Origin: Gammaproteobacteria bacterium
Lineage (GTDB): Bacteria > Pseudomonadota > Gammaproteobacteria > Immundisolibacterales > Immundisolibacteraceae
Direction of reading: 5' to 3'
DNA: 10,105 nucleotides
Assembly (NCBI GenBank): GCA_003645395.1
Contig: QNFC01000042.1
Location: forward strand, 1-10,105
The translations under genes and the position numbers were made by a program. Within the stretch, counting starts at the first letter, position 1, and each line of letters opens with the position of its first letter. This document shows, piece by piece, positions 1 through 6,884 of this stretch. The notes beneath the pieces were generated by a model. The model saw only the letters and a list, made by a program, of their open reading frames with translations, was not told the origin of the DNA and did not search any database.

Positions 1-315
1 ACCGGGTATCAAACCTGGCTCCACGGTGAAGCGGTCGGCCTTGGCATGAGAATGGCTGCAGATCTGTCTGTGCTGATTGGCAGCTTATCTGCGGACGACG
101 CTCAGCGCATAAACAGACTAATTGACCGTACCGGACTGCCCAACCAGCTACCTGCAAACAGTGATCCACAACGTCTACTGGAGCTGATTTACGCCGACAA
201 AAAAACGGAATCTGGCACGCTTACCTTTATCACGATGAACGGCATCGGGAATGCCACTATCAACAAAGGCATCACCGACCAGCAGGTTTTGCAGACACTT
301 GAGCAATTCCGCTAA
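1..315 (+). CDS. aroB: 3-dehydroquinate synthase, C-terminal part (5' end outside window)
   Basis: This is the last 104 codons of AroB, which converts DAHP to 3-dehydroquinate in the cytoplasm as the second step of the shikimate pathway. The frame is open from base 1, and the visible protein begins TGYQTWLHGEAVGLGM. That contains the family's HGEAVxxGM motif, whose histidine is a metal ligand in known AroB enzymes. The remainder is the helical C-terminal domain, including DKKTESGTLTFI, and ends QTLEQFR followed by TAA. The family is about 360 residues long, so roughly 250 residues lie left of the window. The ATGs at 46 and 52 are internal and not starts. A DamX-like gene follows 25 bp downstream on the same strand, matching the aroK-aroB-damX order of gammaproteobacteria. 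I see no sign of disruption. Confidence 0.95.
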   Translation, partial: TGYQTWLHGEAVGLGMRMAADLSVLIGSLSADDAQRINRLIDRTGLPNQLPANSDPQRLLELIYADKKTESGTLTFITMNGIGNATINKGITDQQVLQTLEQFR

Positions 316-330
316 CGGGCCATTGTTAAC

Positions 331-334
331 AGGA
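331..334 (+). promoter_or_regulatory. Shine-Dalgarno of damX
   Basis: AGGA lies 6 nt before the ATG at 341, inside the 25-bp gap after the aroB stop. It favours 341 over the in-frame ATG at 251, which would lie within aroB and add 30 residues that look like an out-of-frame readout of aroB. Confidence 0.6.
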
Positions 335-340
335 ACCGAC

Positions 341-1522
341 ATGGCGAGCGTAAACAGCATTTATATTGACCGCTCACGCCAGGATTTAATCGATCTAATT
401 CAGCATTTATTTGCGCATAGCAAAGTCGTCATTGTTGTAGAAGGACCAGCCGGTAGTGGGCGCAGCTGTTTACTGCAACATATCGACTGGCTGGTCTCCC
501 AGTCACACTCTCCCTATCTGAACAAATCGATAAATATTGTCGATGATGTTGATCTGCTTCCCGAGCACGATCTCATACAGTTAATTGAATCCAACGATTC
601 ATCCAACCTGTTATTAAGCGGTCGCCCCGGAACTTTTGAACAACTCAAACAAGGTGGTTATTTCAACCACTACCCAATAGAACGACTCACTATTCGACCA
701 TTTACCCGCAACGATGCTGAACAGTTTCTCGGCGAGCACTGCCCTCAGGTACCGGCACTAATTCGTCCGATACTGCTTGATCAGTGCCCCCTGTATCCTG
801 GCGATCTGCTGCAAGCCACCTACGATGTAGAACTGGTGCAGAGCAAGCCCAGGTCCAACCGCATCCTCCTGTGGGTTGGCGCGCTAACTGTAGCGATGGT
901 GATCACGCTATCCCTTTTATCGGCTAGTTTCTATCTAGTGCCTGAGATTCAACCCGCGCCTGCCACAAGCTCACCAGATACATCTTCGGAATCAATCATC
1001 AGAGTAGTACCCTCCAAAGCGACTCAACAAACACGAACACCTCTGCCCAATCCAACTACGAACCCAACCCAACACCCCACCCCACCCACTGCAGAAAAAC
1101 TCAGGTCAGCCAGGAAAACCGCCCAGAATTCCACTTCACCAGCCCAACCGGTCGCGCAACCCTCAGTCAAGTTAACGACTGTTCTCATTGCTCCCACGGC
1201 TTCACAACAACTGCCTAATTTAGACCAGCAACGGTTACTCAATGCGAATCCACAACACTTCACTCTGCAATTGATGCTGGCAAGTGAAGTGCAAAATATA
1301 GACAAACTCATTAAGCGATTTGGATTAGCCGAGCAGAGCTACCGTTATGCAAAACTCGTCGATGGACAACGACGTTATTGCCTGCTGTACGGGAATTTCA
1401 ACACTTATGAGCAGGCCAGTGCAGCGATAAGAAAACTACCTGATGGATTGAAAAAGCTTGGCCCCTGGCGACGTCGATTCAGTGCAGTGCAGACAGAGTT
1501 ATCGACCAAACCAAGCCAATAA
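341..1522 (+). CDS. damX: DamX-like SPOR-domain cell-division protein with N-terminal ATPase-like domain
   Basis: This 393-residue protein has DamX architecture. Residues 1-170 form a cytoplasmic P-loop-like domain with a Walker A-like GPAGSGRS at 35-42, where arginine replaces the usual lysine, and a Walker B-like NIVDDVDLL near 65-73. A single membrane segment spans about 175-200, followed by a low-complexity Pro/Thr/Ser/Gln-rich periplasmic linker (about 201-290). A C-terminal SPOR domain occupies about 304-380 and contains FTLQLMLA and YCLLYGNFNTYEQA. SPOR domains bind denuded septal peptidoglycan, and DamX localises to the divisome in E. coli, so a role at the septum is inferred. The gene is probably co-transcribed with aroB. 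Unlike in E. coli, dam does not follow; the next gene is convergent. The family call is firm, the symbol slightly less so. Whether the N-terminal domain binds nucleotide is unknown. Confidence 0.85.
   Translation: MASVNSIYIDRSRQDLIDLIQHLFAHSKVVIVVEGPAGSGRSCLLQHIDWLVSQSHSPYLNKSINIVDDVDLLPEHDLIQLIESNDSSNLLLSGRPGTFEQLKQGGYFNHYPIERLTIRPFTRNDAEQFLGEHCPQVPALIRPILLDQCPLYPGDLLQATYDVELVQSKPRSNRILLWVGALTVAMVITLSLLSASFYLVPEIQPAPATSSPDTSSESIIRVVPSKATQQTRTPLPNPTTNPTQHPTPPTAEKLRSARKTAQNSTSPAQPVAQPSVKLTTVLIAPTASQQLPNLDQQRLLNANPQHFTLQLMLASEVQNIDKLIKRFGLAEQSYRYAKLVDGQRRYCLLYGNFNTYEQASAAIRKLPDGLKKLGPWRRRFSAVQTELSTKPSQ
1063..1087 (-). other. Putative G-quadruplex motif (five G-runs on the minus strand)
   Basis: Five C-runs on the + strand (1063-1065, 1068-1070, 1075-1078, 1080-1083, 1085-1087) are separated by 2, 4, 1 and 1 bases. 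The minus strand therefore carries five runs of at least three G with very short loops, which satisfies the usual intramolecular quadruplex pattern. It lies in the Pro/Thr linker of damX on the template strand. The runs arise partly from proline (CCN) and threonine codons, so function is unproven. Confidence 0.5.
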
Positions 1523-1567
1523 ACCCCCTCCACTCAGCATACAGCGCGGCACAGGGGGAGCCGACGA

Positions 1568-4500
1568 TTATGGAACAGTACTGTCACGCCCATTGCCGAG
1601 CAACTTCTTAATCCTGCTCTCGTCGATAACTGCTACGTCGGGTTCATCAATGGAACCCGTGATGCGGTAATTCCTCTCGGTAACACTATCAATTTGGTTT
1701 CCCAACAGTTTCTGGCCAACATAAACCGCCGCCCCCAGCCCTAACGATGCAATTGACGCCGCCAACGTCATGCTGTCCGATACCCGGGGCACAACACCCG
1801 CACGCAAGTTGAGTTCGCGGTTAGCAAGTTCAATTTGGCCGGTCAACCTAATCTCAGCCGCAGGCCCCTCGAGCTTGACCCGTTGAAGTTCTGCCTGCCC
1901 GTTTTTAGCGGTCACTTTGGCTGCAAAATCATCAAAAATGAACCCCACCCCGACGACATCGCGAAAATCCAGCGATATTCGCCGTTGCAGAGTGCTAAAC
2001 CTCAGCAATCCAAACAGACGTCCAAGTCCAGGTTCAATAGCCAACAAACTGCCGTCTTCCGCATCCACTGCCAATTCTCCGCTCAACAAATCGACAGAAA
2101 ACTGCTGTGGACTACTCGGCCAATCAAGCTGCCATAGCGCTTTCCCTGATCCGCCCGCAACGGCCTGAGGATAGCCAAGAAGTGTTAACGTATCGCCAAA
2201 ATCACTGCTGCTAAGCTCACCTGAAAACCAGCTATGCTCTGTGAAAACACCCGCCTCAGTTTGCTTCGTCCGCCAACGCCCATTGCCGGATAACTGACTA
2301 TGTCCCGCATCCAGCTTTATGGCATCAAAAACCAAGGTATCAGCGTGCAACTCGGCGTTTAAACTTAGCGCCCCTAAAGGACGACTGTTTAACAGCAAAT
2401 TTTGGATACTGACATCCAGTACCGGGATATTGCCAAATCCACTACGCTCACCGGCCGGTTCCTTCTCGGGATCAGTTACCAGTGAAAGCTTGCCAAGGTT
2501 AAGCTCCAACCTGGCAGGATTCACCTGGTAAACCAGATCACCCTCGACCTGGGTCGATGCCAATGACAGTTCCCACCGCCCACCAGTTAGCTTGCCCTGC
2601 ACTTGCAGGTCAGGGAACTTTTGCCCAAAGATATCAAATCGTTTAATTTTGGCATCAACCTGGTCAATCACCGGCTCCCCAGACCCCTCAGGTAGCGACC
2701 CTATCCACTGCTGCCACTGCTCGAAATCAATCTCCGGCAAACTACCCGTTACCAACACTCCCCGTTGCGGCATCGGTTGTCCCGGCAATGTCGCGATAAC
2801 CCCCCGGGTAATGGTTGCTTTATCCGTTTCGCGACCCAGCACCATATCGACAAACCATTCATCATCGATAGATAAACTCAGGTTTAACGGCGTCTGCGGG
2901 CGGGCACACTCACAATCAAGGTGAAGCTTTAGCTGAGCCTCTTCGCCTGTCCCTTTCGCGACCGGGGGCGGCAAGTGAATTTTGACACCAGACAAATCCG
3001 CATCCACCGTCAGGTCCACACCATTTTTATCGATCGTTAATAGCGACTGCCAGACCGATTTACCATCGGCTACGTTAAAAGCCTGCCAGCCCAGGTAAGC
3101 CGCAACTTGCTCTACGCGTAAAGTGCCGCCACCAGACAGGCGCAACCCGGTAGAGGGGGAGGATTTAACCGAAACCGTTGCAGGCCCTCCAAACAGGATC
3201 GCCGACAGCTCCTTCGCATCAATACTTTTCTCATCGAATTTCAGCCGACCAGAGACATTTTCAAGGTCTATGCGGGTGTTCGAGAACTGAAGGCCGTTAC
3301 CCACTAGCCGCAGATCACCATCGACTGTTACCTTCTCCCCCTTCTTAAGAGGAATATCCAACGCAAGCTCTAAATGGCTACCCCCGGTCACCGACAGGTC
3401 CTGCAAGTGACGACCGACCGGCCCTTCCAACGGGCTTTCGTGAACATATTTAAGCCCGTTGGCGAGTGACCCATCGACATTGCCGACAACTGTTAGGTAG
3501 TTCCCCTTACGCCGCAGATCTTCAATAACCACGGAAACTTCGCTGAGTTTTGAGTCGAATATCAGGCCCGACTGACCGCTGATTTCCATACGCGCACCAA
3601 CAAAGCTCAGGTGCGCATCAATGTCAGTGATTATGGGAAAATATTTACCGGGCACGTAATCAAGAACTCCCCCCTCAACCTCGCCGGTCACCTCAAATCG
3701 ACCGTCACCCTGGTCGTAAGGAAATTCATTTAACGTACCATCCCAAACGACCCCTGCACGAACCAGACGCCCACCCAACAGTGCGCTATCAAGCCACCGA
3801 ACCACTGCTGGCGGCATCACACCCACCGGCAGATAACGGCTAATCTGTTCGATATCAAACTCATCGACTTCACCCACCAATTGGAGAATCGGCGATTCTC
3901 CCTCTGGCAGTTCAAGCACACCCTTTGCACGCAATTCCAGGTCATTATTACCGCCATCAAGGTGGTGCAACCGTGCAACCAGCCCCTCTGTATTCACCTG
4001 CCAATCAACAGCTGCCCGTAACTGCTCAAACTCCAGTACCTGCCGAAAAAGTCCCGGCAACCAAAACCCAAAATCAGTCGAGTCGATATCAATCCGCCCC
4101 TGTTTCGGGGTCAGCAACAACACCCCCGATAAGGCACTCACCGCCGGTATTTTCTTGTACGAATTAATACCTACGTCATGGAGCTCCGCCTGTAAAGCCG
4201 ACAGTGACCAGCTACCATCATCCGCTCGACCAAGGTCAGCTTTGAAGTTAGAGAGACGCCCTACTGGGGCAAGCCCCCTGACTATCGGTTGAAAACGGTG
4301 ACCATCCGGCAAAAACCCCGTCAATAGCCTTGTCAGAAATGCCAGATCGACCTCTCCGCCATCAACCCACAGCATGGAGTCGGCATAACTAGCGATTAAT
4401 TGCTCACCCTGCCATCGATCGTCAGTAGACTCAAATTCAACATTTTTCAAGCGTGCATGCCAACCGTCGACAACAGGGCTCAAATCAAAAGCTGCTCTCA

Positions 4501-5368
4501 GAGCTTTGCCGCGGATCATCGGCAATTCATCCACTTTGGTCAGCACCGGCTCCTCCCAGACGAGCCCACCGTCGACCCAGTCGATTGCCGGGCCGGTACC
4601 GAATACCCACCCCTCCAGGTCGAGATTGCCGCCAATAATAATGTCGTCGGCAATCGGTTCGTCCCGGTGCAACTCGTCAACGTTTAAATAGATATTCCAG
4701 GACGCATCACTGAGCTCCGCTATTTCTCTGGCCTGCAAAAAGCTGACCACCTCCAGAGACCCCGCGGCATCCGTACCCACAAAGGACACCCGTCCAGACA
4801 CCCGCAACCCGTCACGCTGGGCAACTAACCGCAAAACAGCAGCAGAAAAACTCAGATCAATGTCCTGATCGACATCTCGATAATGCAGACGGGTGCCGGT
4901 AACTTCGAGATTGCGCCGGTGCAAGAGCCAATCAACCAACTCATCTGAGCTCTGGCGATTCACTGAATCAGCACCTTGCAGTCCCACCACTACAATCCGA
5001 CCGTCTTTGCGCATCACTGAAAACTCGGTACCAGCAAGGCGTACCAACGTCGGTGACAACTCACCTCTCAACAACGATAACGGTAACGAAATCCGCAGTA
5101 GCAAATGGTCAAACTGCAAAATGGGGTGATCATCATTTGCAGAAAATACAGATACACGGTCCAGCTTCAGCTCAGGCCGAAACCCGACCATCCGTGCCGA
5201 TATATTTTCGAACCTGACCGGTTGCCCCGCTGCCTCGCTTATCCGTTGCTGAATCAACCCATGGTAATCCGATAGCTGCGGCAACAGCAGGCGCAGTGCT
5301 GTCAACACCAGCGCACTGACCACCAACACCGTCACCAGGGTATATCTAATTACTCGGGTTAGCGTCAT
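1568..5368 (-). CDS. yhdP: YhdP family AsmA-like inter-membrane phospholipid transport protein
   Basis: This is a full-length 1266-residue protein, close to the size of E. coli YhdP. An N-terminal hydrophobic segment at about residues 6-30 (RYTLVTVLVVSALVLTAL) anchors it in the inner membrane. The rest is predicted to be a long periplasmic body rich in alternating beta strands, as in AsmA-like/DUF3971 proteins. The C-terminal part carries the conserved AsmA-type pattern, with LEGPAAEIRLTGQIEL followed by RELNLRAGVVP, a glycine- and alanine-rich stretch and NYRITGSIDEPDV. In E. coli YhdP works with TamB and YdbH in moving glycerophospholipids to the outer membrane; the same job is inferred here. 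The start is the ATG at 5368, which overlaps the rlmH stop as ATGA. No clear Shine-Dalgarno precedes it, suggesting translational coupling. It is the last gene of the leftward cluster and converges on damX. The frame is intact throughout. Confidence 0.88.
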   Translation of the reverse strand: MTLTRVIRYTLVTVLVVSALVLTALRLLLPQLSDYHGLIQQRISEAAGQPVRFENISARMVGFRPELKLDRVSVFSANDDHPILQFDHLLLRISLPLSLLRGELSPTLVRLAGTEFSVMRKDGRIVVVGLQGADSVNRQSSDELVDWLLHRRNLEVTGTRLHYRDVDQDIDLSFSAAVLRLVAQRDGLRVSGRVSFVGTDAAGSLEVVSFLQAREIAELSDASWNIYLNVDELHRDEPIADDIIIGGNLDLEGWVFGTGPAIDWVDGGLVWEEPVLTKVDELPMIRGKALRAAFDLSPVVDGWHARLKNVEFESTDDRWQGEQLIASYADSMLWVDGGEVDLAFLTRLLTGFLPDGHRFQPIVRGLAPVGRLSNFKADLGRADDGSWSLSALQAELHDVGINSYKKIPAVSALSGVLLLTPKQGRIDIDSTDFGFWLPGLFRQVLEFEQLRAAVDWQVNTEGLVARLHHLDGGNNDLELRAKGVLELPEGESPILQLVGEVDEFDIEQISRYLPVGVMPPAVVRWLDSALLGGRLVRAGVVWDGTLNEFPYDQGDGRFEVTGEVEGGVLDYVPGKYFPIITDIDAHLSFVGARMEISGQSGLIFDSKLSEVSVVIEDLRRKGNYLTVVGNVDGSLANGLKYVHESPLEGPVGRHLQDLSVTGGSHLELALDIPLKKGEKVTVDGDLRLVGNGLQFSNTRIDLENVSGRLKFDEKSIDAKELSAILFGGPATVSVKSSPSTGLRLSGGGTLRVEQVAAYLGWQAFNVADGKSVWQSLLTIDKNGVDLTVDADLSGVKIHLPPPVAKGTGEEAQLKLHLDCECARPQTPLNLSLSIDDEWFVDMVLGRETDKATITRGVIATLPGQPMPQRGVLVTGSLPEIDFEQWQQWIGSLPEGSGEPVIDQVDAKIKRFDIFGQKFPDLQVQGKLTGGRWELSLASTQVEGDLVYQVNPARLELNLGKLSLVTDPEKEPAGERSGFGNIPVLDVSIQNLLLNSRPLGALSLNAELHADTLVFDAIKLDAGHSQLSGNGRWRTKQTEAGVFTEHSWFSGELSSSDFGDTLTLLGYPQAVAGGSGKALWQLDWPSSPQQFSVDLLSGELAVDAEDGSLLAIEPGLGRLFGLLRFSTLQRRISLDFRDVVGVGFIFDDFAAKVTAKNGQAELQRVKLEGPAAEIRLTGQIELANRELNLRAGVVPRVSDSMTLAASIASLGLGAAVYVGQKLLGNQIDSVTERNYRITGSIDEPDVAVIDESRIKKLLGNGRDSTVP

Positions 5369-5835
5369 GCGCGGTGATAAGGCAAATTATTAAGCATGCT
5401 CCAGGCCCGATAGAGCTGCTCGATCACCACCACCCGAACCAGCGGATGGGGCAGGGTTAATGCCGACAACGACCAGATTTTTTCTGCTCGCTGCAGGCAG
5501 TCACGATTCATGCCGTCGGCACCGCCTATCAACATGCTCACCGACTGACCCTCCTGCATCCAGCCGGCTAGTTGGATCGACAACTGCTGCGTTGACCAGT
5601 TTTTGCCATGCTCATCCAGACAAATAACCCTGGCACCGGGGGGTACTGCCGCCAACAATCGTGAGCTCTCTTCATCACGGCCCCGTTCAGCGCCAACAGT
5701 AGCCGTACGCCGACTCGCCTCCAGTGCCTTTATTTTGACCTTTAGCCCACGATTCAGACGGCCTTGATAATCGTTGAATGCCTCGTCTACCCAAGTCGGC
5801 ATTCGTTTGCCGATGGCAACGATTTCGATCTGCAT
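5365..5835 (-). CDS. rlmH: 23S rRNA (pseudouridine-1915-N3)-methyltransferase RlmH
   Basis: RlmH is a SPOUT-class methyltransferase that uses S-adenosylmethionine to N3-methylate pseudouridine 1915 in helix 69 of 23S rRNA on assembled 70S ribosomes. The 156-residue protein matches the usual length of about 155. It starts MQIEIVAIGKRMPTWV, has LDEHGKNWST at 73-82, the SAM-binding glycine loop IGGADG at 103-108, and the trefoil-knot C-terminal stretch HPLVRVVVIEQLYRAW at 130-145. It ends with the hallmark PYHR at 152-155. The ATG at 5835 lies 18 bp after the rsfS stop; only a weak purine stretch precedes it. The TGA stop overlaps the yhdP ATG by 4 bp. The rsfS-rlmH pairing is widely conserved. 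Confidence 0.97.
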   Translation of the reverse strand: MQIEIVAIGKRMPTWVDEAFNDYQGRLNRGLKVKIKALEASRRTATVGAERGRDEESSRLLAAVPPGARVICLDEHGKNWSTQQLSIQLAGWMQEGQSVSMLIGGADGMNRDCLQRAEKIWSLSALTLPHPLVRVVVIEQLYRAWSMLNNLPYHRA

Positions 5836-5853
5836 GACGACCCAGACTACCGA

Positions 5854-6189
5854 CTATGCCATCGCCGCAGGGTCAGCCCAGAGTTCTTCCAGCCGATACA
5901 GCTCCCGTGCTTCCGGCACCATAACGTGAACAATCACGTCAACCAAATCCACCAGCACCCAATCGGCCTCATCCAGCCCTTCGACTCCGATGTACGGACA
6001 GCCAGCTTTCTTGGCATCTTCCAATACATATTTCGCCAGTGCCTTTGCCTGACGGCTGCTACCGCCGGTCGCCAGAATCATATAATCGGCAACGTCGGTC
6101 AGCGCCCTCACATCGAGCGCCACCAGATCAGTCGCTTTGTGATCATCGAGGCTACGTAGAACAACATCACGTATTGCTTGGGAATCCAT
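5854..6189 (-). CDS. rsfS: Ribosomal silencing factor RsfS
   Basis: RsfS (formerly YbeB; DUF143/Iojap family) binds ribosomal protein uL14 on the 50S subunit, blocks joining with 30S, and lowers translation under nutrient limitation. From the ATG at 6189 the protein is 111 residues, beginning MDSQAIRDVVLRSLDDHKA. This lines up with E. coli RsfS from its first residue. Conserved stretches are DYMILATGGSSRQ (35-47), GVEG (68-71), DWVLVDLVDVIVHVM (76-90) and LYRLEELW (97-104). An alternative TTG start at 6201 would add four residues and overlap the nadD stop as TTGA. Neither start has a convincing Shine-Dalgarno, so coupling to nadD is likely. I prefer the ATG by homology. Confidence 0.95.
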   Translation of the reverse strand: MDSQAIRDVVLRSLDDHKATDLVALDVRALTDVADYMILATGGSSRQAKALAKYVLEDAKKAGCPYIGVEGLDEADWVLVDLVDVIVHVMVPEARELYRLEELWADPAAMA

Positions 6190-6197
6190 AAAAAAGT

Positions 6198-6821
6198 TCA
6201 ATCCGTATATAAATTAAGATTATTAATGTACTCAGCAACCCGTCCCGGCAGGCCTTCTGGAGCAAGCCCCTGACCCAAATCAGCACGAATGCGAGTGGAA
6301 GATATAGGGTATTGTGTCAATACCGTCTGCAGCACCATGCCACATTCGCCCGTCTGTAACTGCTGAACATCTACTACTCGGCGACGAGCAAACTCCTCTG
6401 CCAATGCGCCTTCAGGTTTACAGGCTACCCCTGGACGGCCCGCGACCAGAATGTGGGCAAGTTGGAAAAGTTCCCGCCAGCAGTACCACTTCTCCAGGTT
6501 CAAAAAAGCATCGCTACCCAGTATTAACAGCAAGCTACCCAACTCTCGCTGACGCAGCACCTTCAACGTTTCAACTGTGTAAGAGGGGCCATCTCGCTCC
6601 AGCTCACAGCCATCGGCCTGCAATATCGACTGATCGGCGACCGCAAGCTGCAACATCTCTAACCGTTGCGGCGCCGATGCTCGTGGCGGCGCCTTTCCCG
6701 GCGGAACCGTCGCCGGAATCATCAACACCCGGTCGCAGCCCGTTAGCTCGCCAGCCTCGCTGGCCGTGCCCAAATGACCTTCATGTACAGGATCAAACGT
6801 CCCGCCATAAACGCCAATCAA
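6198..6821 (-). CDS. nadD: Nicotinate-nucleotide adenylyltransferase NadD (TTG start)
   Basis: NadD joins ATP to nicotinate mononucleotide to form deamido-NAD, the penultimate step of NAD synthesis in the cytoplasm. The 207-residue protein has the nucleotidyltransferase signature GGTFDPVHEGH at 6-16 (HxGH-type), a GSDAFLNLEKW substrate-site stretch near 101-111, and ISSTRIR at 173-179. The start codon is TTG at 6821. An in-frame TGA lies immediately upstream (6822-6824), so no longer protein is possible. A GGAGG lies 7 nt before the TTG, which strongly supports this start. The N-terminus is consequently only five residues before GGTFDP, slightly shorter than in common homologues. It lies 63 bp after proA and 8 bp before rsfS, in the same operon. 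Confidence 0.96.
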   Translation of the reverse strand: MIGVYGGTFDPVHEGHLGTASEAGELTGCDRVLMIPATVPPGKAPPRASAPQRLEMLQLAVADQSILQADGCELERDGPSYTVETLKVLRQRELGSLLLILGSDAFLNLEKWYCWRELFQLAHILVAGRPGVACKPEGALAEEFARRRVVDVQQLQTGECGMVLQTVLTQYPISSTRIRADLGQGLAPEGLPGRVAEYINNLNLYTD

Positions 6822-6828
6822 TCACTGC

Positions 6829-6833
6829 CCTCC
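6829..6833 (-). promoter_or_regulatory. Strong Shine-Dalgarno of nadD deciding a TTG start
   Basis: GGAGG on the minus strand (CCTCC on +) lies 7 nt upstream of the TTG at 6821. Together with the in-frame stop directly before the TTG it fixes the nadD start. Confidence 0.7.
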
Positions 6834-6884
6834 ACTGTTTGACCAGCCGAGCAGCGACTAATTTTACTGGTTACCGCTATTTTT

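Noticed and set aside
251..340. Upstream extension of damX from the ATG at 251
   Set aside because: It overlaps the aroB C-terminus in another frame, and the ATG at 341 has a properly spaced AGGA; the extra 30 residues are not DamX-like.
1524..1558. CCCCCT/AGGGGG inverted repeat between damX and yhdP as a terminator
   Set aside because: Only 6 bp with a 23-nt loop and no T-run on either strand; not a credible intrinsic terminator.
5764..6159. 131-codon open frame on the + strand over rlmH/rsfS
   Set aside because: Antisense to two well-conserved genes with intact motifs; composition looks like a reverse-complement readout.
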